The notes under the pieces are model-generated. The model saw nothing but the letters and a program-made list of their open reading frames with translations, had not been told where the DNA came from and searched no databases. This document shows, piece after piece, positions 22,560 through 31,319 of a stretch of DNA of 32,726 bases. Each line of letters begins with the position of its first letter. Position 1 is the first letter of the stretch. The DNA is from Propionibacteriaceae bacterium (GTDB lineage: Bacteria; Actinomycetota; Actinomycetes; Propionibacteriales; Propionibacteriaceae). Where the stretch lies: contig JAPUEI010000096.1 of assembly GCA_027492675.1 (NCBI GenBank), positions 1-32,726 on the forward strand. Reading direction: 5' to 3'. Both the position numbers and the translations under genes were made by a program.

Positions 22560-24812
22560 TCAGCTGTTCTGCGTGGCACGCTGGCCGGCGCGAGCGACGA
22601 TGGTGGTCCAGTCGGCGTCGCTGTAGTCGAACGTGCCCGACGGGTTGGCGAGCAGATAGACGACGCGGGTGCCGACGACGGCCACGCCCAGCCGGAAGCT
22701 GTACGCCGTGGTCGGGTTCGTGGACTGCGTCAGTGTCCGCCAGAAGCCCGTGATGGCTTCGCCGTTCGGCCCAGTGGCCGTGACGTCGCCCTGGTTGCCG
22801 AGCTTGGCCGTGGCCGTACGCGTCGGGCACTCGGCGATCGAGGTCTTCAGCTGGTTGGCGAAGGCTGTCGCGGCGTCGGGGGTGTCGAAGTCGAGGATCA
22901 CCTCGTCGAGCCCGAAGTTCTTCGGGGCCTTGGTGTCTTCGGTGAGAAGGTACGTGCGCTGCCTGCGCTGGTTCGGTCCAGCGACGGTCGCGAACGTCAC
23001 GTTCTCGCAGGCGCTGCCCGCGCTGGTCACCGTCGTCTTGGGCGGGGGAGCATTCCAGCGACCCATGCCCACGGTGAGGCGGGGGAGGTCGGAGACAGCG
23101 AGCCAGCCGGGGACGCTGGTCGTCGGCGGGACACCGGTGGTCGCGGTCGGGGAGGCACTGCAGCTGCCGCCCGCGTCCTTGCAGACTGCGGTGACGGTTG
23201 CGCCTGCCAGGGGCAGCACCTTCTCGTACGGCACCTGGGCACCGGCCTGGGCGACGTCGTACGTGATGACCGTCGCGCCGGTGCGGACGAGCACCACCGT
23301 GTGGAACTGAGCCGTCTGGTCCTGGATCACGGCCGTGACCGCCACGGCGTTGTCGCCCAGCGAGGTCACCTTCGCACCACTGACCAGGTACGCCGGGATG
23401 TTGCTGCAGGCGCCGAGCTGCGTCAGCCGCAGCCCGTACACCTGGATCGCGTCGGCCGTCGAGGCGTAGCTGCTGATGCGGTGCAGGGTCGAGGCGCCGG
23501 TGGCGGTGAGCTTGCGCTGCACCTGGACATCAGGGGTCGGCAGCTCCGGGGCGGCGACGAAGCACAGCGGCGCGGACGAGTCCTGCGTGACCGTGGGCTC
23601 GGTCTTCTGCTCAGCCCACGAGCCGAGGCCCAGGCTGTCGAGCTGCCCTGCGGTGACGAGGTGGTCGACCAGGGCCGCGGTGCTCGCGGTGTTGCTCGCA
23701 GTGGGGGCCTTACCGCGGTTGGTCCATACGAGCAGCCCAACGACCAGCGAGATGACCACGACCAGCGCTGCGGCGCCGATCTGGATCGGGCGTCGGCGCC
23801 AGGGCGCCACACGGGGTGCGGCCAGGTCGCCAGGCTCCGTCTCGGCGGCCTCTGTCGGGGACTCCGCAGTGGCGCTGCTCGTCGGCGAGACGGTCGGGAT
23901 CAGCGGCCAAGGGGTGAACAGATCGGACGACGGGGGCAGGGTCGTCGGCAGAGGAACAGGCGTCGGTACGGGAGTGGGTGCTGCCTGCGGTGTCGTCACG
24001 GAGGCAGCTGCCGGCGGAGCCGAGACCACGGACACGGGCGTGACGATGCTCGCCGCCTCTCGTACGTCCTCCGCAGCGCGCGAGGTCGGTCTGCGGGTCA
24101 ACCACAGGGTGTCCTCGTTCTCGGTGTCGCCCGAGGGGCGCGAGTAGGCGCGGTGGGCGAGCGGTGCCTCGCCCTCGTGGACCACGATCGGGGCGGGCGC
24201 CTGACCCACGGCGGGCGGCGGGACGGCCGAAGCGGGCAACGGGACATCGGTCCAGTCGTCGTCGGGCTGCGTGCCGGGGGCGACGGAACGGCCGACCCGG
24301 TCGCGGGCGACGAGCGCCTCGTGACGGTCCTCCGGAGACCGCGGCGCCGGAGTCGTCGGCAGCGCCGGGGCCTCCCGACGACGCTTCTCGCCGAGCGACG
24401 GGACCTGCGCGGCCCGCGCGGCACCGGGCGCGGTCTCGACGGGGATAGGGCGCCAGTCGGGCCGAGGCGCCGAGGCGGGCGTCGCGATCGGCGTTGCCTG
24501 TACGACAGGCTGTTCCAGGGTCTGGTCGGCTTCCTCGGGCCACGCGGCCTCAGCCCAGGCGTGACGGCCGACGTGGTCGGCGGCGGGCGCTGGGGCGGGC
24601 CAGGCGGGCTGGTCGGTGGCTGGATCCGGTGCGTCGTCCAGGAAGCGACCGCCCCGTACGTGGGGATCGGTCGTCTCGGAGTCCGGTGAGGAGCCGGACT
24701 CGGCGTCCCAGTCCTCCCAGTCGGGAGTCAGGAACCGCTTGGGGCGCGACGCAGGAGCCTCCGGACCGGCCTCCGCCGCACGCCTGGCGCGCGGGCCGTC
24801 TTCGTCAGCCAC
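22560..24812 (-). CDS. Membrane-anchored protein with two extracellular PknH-sensor-like domains
   Basis: A 750-residue protein. Residues 1-340 are low-complexity, Pro/Ala/Glu-rich and probably cytosolic and disordered. One membrane helix lies at about 344-364 (IGAAALVVVISLVVGLLVW). The outside half has two domains of similar design, about 380-545 and 567-745. Each reads as the PknH C-terminal sensor type, with helix-strand order, ASTADAIQVYG or TPDAATAFANQL, and a final VLVRTGATVITY or VVGTRVVYLLANPSG. Each has a likely disulphide pair (Cys417/Cys469, Cys602/Cys662), and a third pair (544/551) sits in the linker. No kinase domain is present. The GTG at 24812 has a GGGGGGAG ribosome site. Ligand and partner are unknown. 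Confidence 0.75.
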   Translation of the reverse strand: MADEDGPRARRAAEAGPEAPASRPKRFLTPDWEDWDAESGSSPDSETTDPHVRGGRFLDDAPDPATDQPAWPAPAPAADHVGRHAWAEAAWPEEADQTLEQPVVQATPIATPASAPRPDWRPIPVETAPGAARAAQVPSLGEKRRREAPALPTTPAPRSPEDRHEALVARDRVGRSVAPGTQPDDDWTDVPLPASAVPPPAVGQAPAPIVVHEGEAPLAHRAYSRPSGDTENEDTLWLTRRPTSRAAEDVREAASIVTPVSVVSAPPAAASVTTPQAAPTPVPTPVPLPTTLPPSSDLFTPWPLIPTVSPTSSATAESPTEAAETEPGDLAAPRVAPWRRRPIQIGAAALVVVISLVVGLLVWTNRGKAPTASNTASTAALVDHLVTAGQLDSLGLGSWAEQKTEPTVTQDSSAPLCFVAAPELPTPDVQVQRKLTATGASTLHRISSYASTADAIQVYGLRLTQLGACSNIPAYLVSGAKVTSLGDNAVAVTAVIQDQTAQFHTVVLVRTGATVITYDVAQAGAQVPYEKVLPLAGATVTAVCKDAGGSCSASPTATTGVPPTTSVPGWLAVSDLPRLTVGMGRWNAPPPKTTVTSAGSACENVTFATVAGPNQRRQRTYLLTEDTKAPKNFGLDEVILDFDTPDAATAFANQLKTSIAECPTRTATAKLGNQGDVTATGPNGEAITGFWRTLTQSTNPTTAYSFRLGVAVVGTRVVYLLANPSGTFDYSDADWTTIVARAGQRATQNS

Positions 24813-24863
24813 GTCATCTCCCCCCTGGTCGCGTTCGTCGTGGAGCCCTCCCCCGACCCCCCA

Positions 24864-24893
24864 ACTTTACCGGGCGCCAGCGTGTCCCATACT
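24864..24893. promoter_or_regulatory. Overlapping divergent promoters
   Basis: Rightward: TTTACC (24866-24871), 16 bases, CATACT (24888-24893) is a fair -35/-10 pair for perM. Leftward: TAAAGT (24864-24869, minus strand) is a -10 for the sensor-domain gene. The two share bases, so the genes may compete for polymerase or be regulated together. Confidence 0.45.
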
Positions 24894-24924
24894 CCGAACC
24901 CTCTGACGAGGCGAGTATGACGGG

Positions 24925-26241
24925 ATGGCCCGGTCCCGACAAAAGTCTGCGAGCGAGTCCTCACGTCGCCTTGAGGTTCGCCGGCTGGGGAAGCCGCGCG
25001 AGCCTCTTGACGTGAGAGCCCCCGCGTTGCCGTGGCCCCTGGCCGTCATCTTGTCGGCGGTAGGGGCGGCAGCGGCCGGCTGGCTCCTCGTGGCAGCACC
25101 GGTCGTGGTGGCCACGCTCACGGGCCCGACGAGGGCGCTCGCCGGAGGCTTCGGCTTCGCGACCGAGTTCTGGCTGCTCGCTCATGGAGCGGGGGCGGAC
25201 ATCGGCGGTACGACGATCACGCTGATGCCCCTGGGCCTCACCGCTGTCTTCGTCCTCATCCTCTCGGGGTTGTCCGGCGTTGCCGCACGGCAGGCGGTGC
25301 TGGCCCACGACTCGGACGAGCTCACCGTGGAGGTGCAGCAATGGCTCCTGGCACGGGTCGTGCTGTCGTTCACCCTCGCGTACGTGCTCACCGTCGGCGT
25401 CGTGGCCTTCCTGCTCACCACACCGGCCCAGGTCGCCAAGGCGCTGTTCGGCAGCGTGCTGCTCGCCGGAGTGTCCAGCCTGGTGGGGGTGGGCCGGGCC
25501 GTCGGGTGGAACCCGACGAGGGCCTGGCCGACGTGGGCCAAGCGGGTGCCGATGGCTGCCGGAGCGGGCCTCGCGACCGTGGTGGTGGGCGCCTCGGCCG
25601 CCCTCGTGGTGGCGATCTTCCAGGGACGTACGAGGATCGCGGAGCTCGCGACCTCCCTCGGCGCCGACCCGGTGGGCGGCATCGTCTTGATCCTCGGGCA
25701 GGTCGCGTACCTTCCCAACATCGTGTTGTGGGCCGCGTCCTGGGTCCTCGGCGCGGGTGTGGTCATCGGCGAGGGATCCGTCATCTCGCCGACGGTGACC
25801 CACGTGGGCCTGCTGCCCGCCGTACCGGTGCTGGGAGCCGTCCCCAGCGAGTCCACGGGGAGCACCGGCATGGTCCTGTGGCTCCTCGTTGGCGTGCTCG
25901 CGGGAGTCGCTGCGGCCTGGACCGCCGTCGCGCCGCGTCGTCGGGCACGCGTCGACGAGACCTCGCTTGTCGGCGGGTTGGCCGGGGTCGTGGCGGGTCT
26001 CGCGCTCACCGTGGCTGCCGTCCTCTCTCGCGGCGACCTTGGGGTGGCGCGCCTGGTGGGCGTCGGTCCTCGTCCGCTCGAGTTGTTCGTCATGGGGTGC
26101 TCGCTGCTGGGCATCTCGGGGATGGCGGCGGGGCTCGTGATCGGGCTGATGAACCGATCGCCACGCTCGTCTGCTGGGGCTGCGAGCGGTCCCACGGATC
26201 TGGGCGCTCAGGATGATCAGGAGACCGCGCCGATAGGCTAG
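24925..26241 (+). CDS. perM: DUF6350 membrane protein, PerM-like
   Basis: A 438-residue integral membrane protein with about ten hydrophobic spans after a charged N-terminus of 35 residues. Landmarks are LTGPTRALAGGFGFATEFWLLAHG, TTITLMPLGLTAVFVLI and QVAYLPNIVLWAASWVLG, the last typical of DUF6350. The orthologous position in M. tuberculosis (between sucCD and purN) holds PerM (Rv0955), reported to help cell division through the divisome at low magnesium and in chronic infection. That role here is inferred from family and gene order. The stop overlaps the purN promoter region, and purN starts six bases later. The ATG at 24925 lacks a clear ribosome site. Confidence 0.85.
   Translation: MARSRQKSASESSRRLEVRRLGKPREPLDVRAPALPWPLAVILSAVGAAAAGWLLVAAPVVVATLTGPTRALAGGFGFATEFWLLAHGAGADIGGTTITLMPLGLTAVFVLILSGLSGVAARQAVLAHDSDELTVEVQQWLLARVVLSFTLAYVLTVGVVAFLLTTPAQVAKALFGSVLLAGVSSLVGVGRAVGWNPTRAWPTWAKRVPMAAGAGLATVVVGASAALVVAIFQGRTRIAELATSLGADPVGGIVLILGQVAYLPNIVLWAASWVLGAGVVIGEGSVISPTVTHVGLLPAVPVLGAVPSESTGSTGMVLWLLVGVLAGVAAAWTAVAPRRRARVDETSLVGGLAGVVAGLALTVAAVLSRGDLGVARLVGVGPRPLELFVMGCSLLGISGMAAGLVIGLMNRSPRSSAGAASGPTDLGAQDDQETAPIG
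26234..26239 (+). promoter_or_regulatory. -10 box TAGGCT for purN, inside the perM stop
   Basis: TAGGCT ends seven bases before the purN GTG at 26247. Its last T is the first base of the perM stop codon. purNH could thus be transcribed as a leaderless unit as well as by read-through from perM. Confidence 0.45.
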
Positions 26242-26246
26242 GCGTC

Positions 26247-26837
26247 GTGCCGATGTCCCGACCCCTGCGACTGGTCGTACTGCTCTCGGGTTCCGGCACC
26301 CTGCTTCAGGCGATGCTCGACGCCGTCGCCGACGGGTCTTTGCAGGCGCAGATCGTGGCCGTCGGATCCGACAGAACGCGAGCGTACGGGCTCGAGCGGG
26401 CCAGAGTGGCGAACGTACCCACCTTCGTACATCCCCTGCGCACCGGCGACGACCGGGCTGAGTGGGACGCGGAACTGACCCGCCTGGTCGCGTCGTACGA
26501 GCCGGACCTCGTCGTCTCGGCAGGGTTCATGAAACTGGTCGGCGCCACGTTCCTGTCTCGGTTCAGCGATCGCATGATCAACACGCACCCCGCCTTGTTG
26601 CCCGCCTTCCAGGGCGCCCATGCCGTGCGTGACTCGCTGGCCTACGGCGTCAAGGTCACCGGCTGCACGGTCTTCGTGGTCGACGCCGGTGTCGACACGG
26701 GCCGGATCCTCGCCCAGGTGCCCGTCGTGGTCGAACCCGACGACACCGAGGACACCCTCCACGAACGCATCAAGGTCTCCGAGCGCCGCCTGCTCGTTGA
26801 CACCATTGCTCGCATCGCCAACGAAAGGACGCCATGA
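26247..26837 (+). CDS. purN: Phosphoribosylglycinamide formyltransferase
   Basis: Transfers a formyl group from 10-formyl-tetrahydrofolate to GAR, the third step of purine synthesis. The 196-residue protein has the GAR-binding loop [23 protein letters not shown], and the catalytic set Asn112 and His114 in [11 protein letters not shown] with Asp150 in [10 protein letters not shown]. The GTG at 26247 is the first start; an ATG two codons on is equally possible. It overlaps purH by four bases (ATGA), so the two are translationally coupled. Length is normal. Confidence 0.97.
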   Translation: MPMSRPLRLVVLLSGSGTLLQAMLDAVADGSLQAQIVAVGSDRTRAYGLERARVANVPTFVHPLRTGDDRAEWDAELTRLVASYEPDLVVSAGFMKLVGATFLSRFSDRMINTHPALLPAFQGAHAVRDSLAYGVKVTGCTVFVVDAGVDTGRILAQVPVVVEPDDTEDTLHERIKVSERRLLVDTIARIANERTP

Positions 26838-28390
26838 CCGACCGCATCGCCATCCGGCGCGCACTCGTCTCCGTGTACGACAAGACAGGGCTCGCCGAGC
26901 TCGGGGCCGCATTCGCGGCTCATCAGGTGGCGGTCGTGTCGACCGGCAACACGGCGCTGCAGCTGCGCGAGGCCGGCTGTCAGGTGACCGAGGTCGCCGA
27001 GCTCACCGGGTTCCCGGAGTGCCTCGACGGACGTGTGAAGACGCTTCACCCGAAGGTGCACGCGGGGATCCTCGCCGACCGTCGCCTCGAGTCGCACGTG
27101 GCGCAGCTCGCGGACCTCGGCATCGAGCCGTTCGACCTGGTGGTCAGCAACCTGTACCCGTTCACGCAGACTGTCGCGAGCGGTGCGACGCCCGACGAGT
27201 GCGTCGAGCAGATCGACATCGGCGGTCCGTCGATGGTGCGTGCGGCGGCGAAGAACCACCCGTCGGTGGCGATCGTGACCTCACCGGGGCAGTACGAGGG
27301 GCTGTACGCGGCGCTCGCCGAGGGTGGCTACACGATGGCTGAGCGGCAGGCGCTCGCCGCCGAGGCCTTCCAGCACACGGCGACGTACGACATCGCGGTG
27401 GCGAGCTGGATGAGCAACGTGCTGGTCGACACCTCTGGCGGCGACGGGTTCCCCGCGTGGGTGGGGGCATCGTGGACGAAGTCCGGTGCGCTGCGGTACG
27501 GAGAGAACTCGCACCAGGCGGCCGCGCTGTACGCCAGTGAGGGCCGCCACGGCCTCGCGCAGGCGACGCAGCTCCACGGCAAGGAGATGTCGTACAACAA
27601 CTACACCGACGGCGATGCGGCGTACCGCGCGGCGTACGACTTCGCGGAGCCGGCGGTCGCGATCATCAAGCACGCGAACCCGTGTGGCATCGCAGTCGGC
27701 GCCGACATCGCCGAGGCGCACCGCAAGGCGCACGAGTGTGACCCCGTGTCGGCGTACGGCGGCGTCATCGCCACCAACCGTCCCGTGACCGTCGAGATGG
27801 CCAAGCAGGTGGCACCGGTGTTCACCGAGGTGGTCATCGCGCCGGCGTACGAGGACGAGGCGCTGAAGATCCTGAGCAAGAAGAAGAACCTCCGCCTACT
27901 CGTGGCGGATCCGTACCCGGGTGGCGGCGCGGAGATGAAGCCCGTCAGCGGTGGTCTGCTGATGCAGGCCCAGGACCGCATCAACGCCCCCGGCGACGCT
28001 GCGGGAACGTGGCAGCTGATCGCGGGCGAGGCGGTGGACGAGGCGACGCTCGCCGACCTCGAGTTCGCGTGGCGCGCGTGCCGGTCGGTCAAGTCGAACG
28101 CGATCCTGCTGGCTTCCGGCGGCGCGTCCGTCGGTGTCGGGATGGGCCAGGTCAACCGGGTCGACTCCTGCAAGCTGGCCGTCGAGCGTGCGGGCGATCG
28201 TGCGTCCGGGGCGGTCGCGGCGTCGGACGCGTTCTTCCCGTTCGCCGACGGCCCCGGCATCCTCATCGCCGCGGGCGTCAAGGCCATCGTCGAGCCGGGC
28301 GGTTCGATCCACGACGACGAGACCATCGAGGCCTGCAAGGCCGCCGGCATCGCGCTGTACTTCACCGGGACCCGGCACTTCGCGCACTGA
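26834..28390 (+). CDS. purH: Bifunctional AICAR formyltransferase / IMP cyclohydrolase
   Basis: Carries out the last two steps of IMP synthesis. The 518-residue protein has an N-terminal MGS-like IMP cyclohydrolase domain ([45 protein letters not shown]) to about residue 190. The AICAR transformylase domain contains [13 protein letters not shown], the Lys-His pair in [10 protein letters not shown] near 278, and [11 protein letters not shown]. The end ([13 protein letters not shown]) matches the family. The gene follows purN with a four-base overlap. A 32-bp perfect palindrome lies 56 bp after the stop. Confidence 0.98.
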   Translation: MTDRIAIRRALVSVYDKTGLAELGAAFAAHQVAVVSTGNTALQLREAGCQVTEVAELTGFPECLDGRVKTLHPKVHAGILADRRLESHVAQLADLGIEPFDLVVSNLYPFTQTVASGATPDECVEQIDIGGPSMVRAAAKNHPSVAIVTSPGQYEGLYAALAEGGYTMAERQALAAEAFQHTATYDIAVASWMSNVLVDTSGGDGFPAWVGASWTKSGALRYGENSHQAAALYASEGRHGLAQATQLHGKEMSYNNYTDGDAAYRAAYDFAEPAVAIIKHANPCGIAVGADIAEAHRKAHECDPVSAYGGVIATNRPVTVEMAKQVAPVFTEVVIAPAYEDEALKILSKKKNLRLLVADPYPGGGAEMKPVSGGLLMQAQDRINAPGDAAGTWQLIAGEAVDEATLADLEFAWRACRSVKSNAILLASGGASVGVGMGQVNRVDSCKLAVERAGDRASGAVAASDAFFPFADGPGILIAAGVKAIVEPGGSIHDDETIEACKAAGIALYFTGTRHFAH

Positions 28391-28409
28391 GCTCGGGGGT
28401 ACGGCTCAC

Positions 28410-28464
28410 GCCGCACCCCGCGCGTCGACGTCGCACCCCTAGTTCGACGGCGCACCCTGTCGAC
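28410..28464. repeat. Three short direct repeats after purH
   Basis: Three tandem units of shrinking length, 28410-28429, 28430-28448 and 28449-28464. Each starts G(C/T/G)CGCACCC and ends TCGAC. The third runs into the palindrome that follows. Confidence 0.6.
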
Positions 28465-28477
28465 AGGGTGCGCCGTC
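28446..28477. terminator. Perfect 32-bp palindrome, likely purNH terminator
   Basis: GACGGCGCACCCTG, TCGA, CAGGGTGCGCCGTC is fully self-complementary, so it can form a 14-bp hairpin with a 4-base loop on either strand. It lies 56 bp after the purH stop. It could be a terminator, a repetitive palindrome, or both. Confidence 0.65.
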
Positions 28478-28542
28478 AGGTACGGGGTGGGAGGTGGAGC
28501 ACCTTTGAGCCGCCTGGAAAGAGGCGACTTCTGGTTCTGCCC

Positions 28543-28595
28543 GCGAAGTGGCGTGTCCACTTCTTTGTACCAGGCGGGCACTACCGCCACTTCGC
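28543..28595. repeat. Nested inverted repeats built on GAAGTGG
   Basis: GCGAAGTGGCG (28543-28553) and CGCCACTTCGC (28585-28595) are perfect 11-bp arms. Inside, GAAGTGG (28545-28551) also pairs with CCACTTC (28557-28563), and CCCGC pairs with GCGGG. The folds exclude one another. No coding sequence is seen from 28391 to 28742. Confidence 0.7.
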
Positions 28596-28700
28596 TGGGC
28601 CGAACGCCTCTGGCTGAGGTGCCTCATAAGAGCGCGCGGTGCCTTTGGGGCTGGTGTTGCTACCGCTCTCGGCCCGGGCTAGGGCGGGTGAAGACAGCAA

Positions 28701-28730
28701 ACGGGGCCCGGCCTGTTGGCCGGGCCCCGT
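28701..28730 (-). terminator. Terminator of mdh
   Basis: ACGGGGCCCGGCC, TGTT, GGCCGGGCCCCGT is a perfect 13-bp stem 12 bases beyond the mdh stop. Confidence 0.85.
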
Positions 28731-28742
28731 GTCGTACTGAAC

Positions 28743-29762
<1,020 letters not shown>

Positions 29763-29764
29763 TC

Positions 29765-29770
29765 ACGTTA
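29765..29770 (-). promoter_or_regulatory. Candidate -10 box for mdh
   Basis: TAACGT on the minus strand, 32 bases before the GTG at 29732, leaves space for the GAGAGGAG ribosome site. No clear -35 is seen. Confidence 0.35.
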
Positions 29771-29903
29771 GCAGGGGTCGGCTGGTGCATGCGCACCCGG
29801 TGCGTACGCGCTCGGCCCGGAGCCCGAAAGGCACCGCTTTCCGTTCTGGAGGCCGGCGCACCGGCCAGGCGGCCCGGCCGGGCGCGGCGGCGGGAGGGTG
29901 TCG

Positions 29904-29909
29904 TAGGGT
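29904..29909 (+). promoter_or_regulatory. -10 box TAGGGT for the histidine phosphatase
   Basis: TAGGGT, six bases, then GTG at 29916, without a ribosome site: leaderless pattern. Confidence 0.5.
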
Positions 29910-29915
29910 CGGGGC

Positions 29916-30545
29916 GTGCGCCTCATCCTCATCCGCCACGGGCAGACCCAGTCCAACGTCGACCACTTCCTCGACACCGGGCATCCAGGGGCGCCGCTGA
30001 CCGAGCTCGGTCTCGTACAGGCCGCATCTCTCGTCGATCGTCTGGCCGCGGAGCCGATCGAGCTGATGTACAGCTCGGACCTCACCCGCGCTCGGCAGAC
30101 GGCTGAGCCGCTGGCCGCCTCGAAGGGGCTGACCGTCGTACAGCACGCTGGTCTCCGCGAGATCTACGCCGGTGTGGACGACATGAGCACCGACTGGATG
30201 CCGTACGTCGCCGTCCTCGACACCTGGCACACCTCGCCCGAGAACCACCTCGAGGGTGGCGAGAACTGGCCGCAGGTGCAGCAGCGGTTCGACGCCGCCG
30301 TCTCGGAAATCCTGGATTCAGGGGTACAGGTCGCAGCGCTGGTCAGCCACGGCGCCGCGCTGCGCGTGTGGATCCCGTTCGTGGCCGGCAACGTGCCGGT
30401 CGGCGGGGCGAGGCACTGGCGGCTCGACAACACCGACTACGCGATCCTCGAGGGCGACCGGGACGGCTGGACGCTTCTTTCGTGGGCCGACGAGGATGTC
30501 GCGGCTCCGTTCGTCGCGGCGGTCGAGTCACTCCCCACGGAGTAG
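29916..30545 (+). CDS. Histidine phosphatase family protein
   Basis: A 209-residue cytosolic member of the phosphoglycerate-mutase-like (histidine phosphatase) superfamily. The RHG motif is at 7-9 (LILIRHGQTQSN) with nucleophile His8. SSDLTRARQTAEPLA holds the phosphate-binding Arg, and the second catalytic His145 lies in ALVSHGAALR. Glu82 in REIYAG is the likely acid. Substrates differ widely in this family and cannot be deduced. It converges on the HAD gene with 32 bp between stops. Confidence 0.93.
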   Translation: MRLILIRHGQTQSNVDHFLDTGHPGAPLTELGLVQAASLVDRLAAEPIELMYSSDLTRARQTAEPLAASKGLTVVQHAGLREIYAGVDDMSTDWMPYVAVLDTWHTSPENHLEGGENWPQVQQRFDAAVSEILDSGVQVAALVSHGAALRVWIPFVAGNVPVGGARHWRLDNTDYAILEGDRDGWTLLSWADEDVAAPFVAAVESLPTE

Positions 30546-30577
30546 CCCCAGCGACGAGGAAGCTCGGCCCGCGGCGG

Positions 30578-31243
30578 TCAGGCAGACGCGGCCGCGAGCT
30601 CGCGCGACCAGGCGACGAGCACCGGGTCGGTGAGTGAGGCCACCTGGAGATCGCAGCCGATGACCGTCCCCTCCAGCGACGGCACCCCGACCACGGTCAG
30701 CCCCGCCGCCCGGGCGGCAGACGCGCCCAGCTCGGTGTCCTCGAACGCCACGCTGCGCGAAGGGTCAGCGCCGAGCCGCGAGCAGGCCAGCAGGTACGGC
30801 TCCGGGTCGGGCTTCGGTCGTACGACGTCGTCCGTCGTCACACGCACCGGCAGGTAGTCGCTGAGGCCGACCGCTTCGAGCACCAGGTCGACGTACGGAC
30901 GGTCGCTGTTGCTGGCGACGGCCACCGGCACCCGGGACGCGCAGCGGGCGACCAGCTCGACGGCGCCGGGCAGCGCCTCGACCCCTTCGGCGAGGATCGC
31001 CATCACCTCGGCGACCAGCTCGGTCGCGATCGTCAGGTGCTCCCCGGGTCGCGCGAACAGCTGGGCCAACTCGACCGACACTGACTCGACCGAGCGTCCG
31101 ATCATGCGGGCCTTCTCGACCTCCCCGTACGGCAGCCCGTGCCGGGCGAACAGGCGCGTCTCGGCCACCGTCCAGCGGGTCTCGGTGTCGGCGAGAAGGC
31201 CGTCGAGGTCGAACACGACGGCGTCAGGAGTCAGTGGGAGCAC
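30578..31243 (-). CDS. HAD superfamily hydrolase (beta-phosphoglucomutase-like)
   Basis: A 221-residue phosphatase of HAD subfamily IA. Motif I is VVFDLDGLLADT with nucleophile Asp12 and Asp14. Motif II is VAVASNSDRPYV (Ser), motif III the Lys in RPKPDPEPYL, and motif IV VAFEDTELGASAARAAG. The helical cap lies at about 20-85. Members hydrolyse small sugar or nucleotide phosphates; the substrate is unknown. GTG 31243 is chosen because homology starts at LTPDAVVFDLDG. TAGGCT (31252-31257, minus strand) lies eight bases upstream and would give a leaderless or near-leaderless message. Confidence 0.92.
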   Translation of the reverse strand: MLPLTPDAVVFDLDGLLADTETRWTVAETRLFARHGLPYGEVEKARMIGRSVESVSVELAQLFARPGEHLTIATELVAEVMAILAEGVEALPGAVELVARCASRVPVAVASNSDRPYVDLVLEAVGLSDYLPVRVTTDDVVRPKPDPEPYLLACSRLGADPSRSVAFEDTELGASAARAAGLTVVGVPSLEGTVIGCDLQVASLTDPVLVAWSRELAAASA

Positions 31244-31251
31244 GGGCCGGA

Positions 31252-31257
31252 AGCCTA
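31252..31257 (-). promoter_or_regulatory. -10 box TAGGCT for the HAD hydrolase
   Basis: TAGGCT ends eight bases before the GTG at 31243, without a ribosome site. Confidence 0.4.
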
Positions 31258-31272
31258 CCCGGCGGACAGCAG

Positions 31273-31303
31273 TCGGCCCCGGGACACGGGGTCCCGGGGC
31301 CGA
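31273..31303 (-). terminator. Terminator of the symporter gene
   Basis: TCGGCCCCGGGAC and GTCCCGGGGCCGA form a perfect 13-bp stem with loop ACGGG, 16 bases after the symporter stop and just upstream of the HAD gene. Confidence 0.85.
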
Positions 31304-31319
31304 CGTCCGTGGAGTGCTA

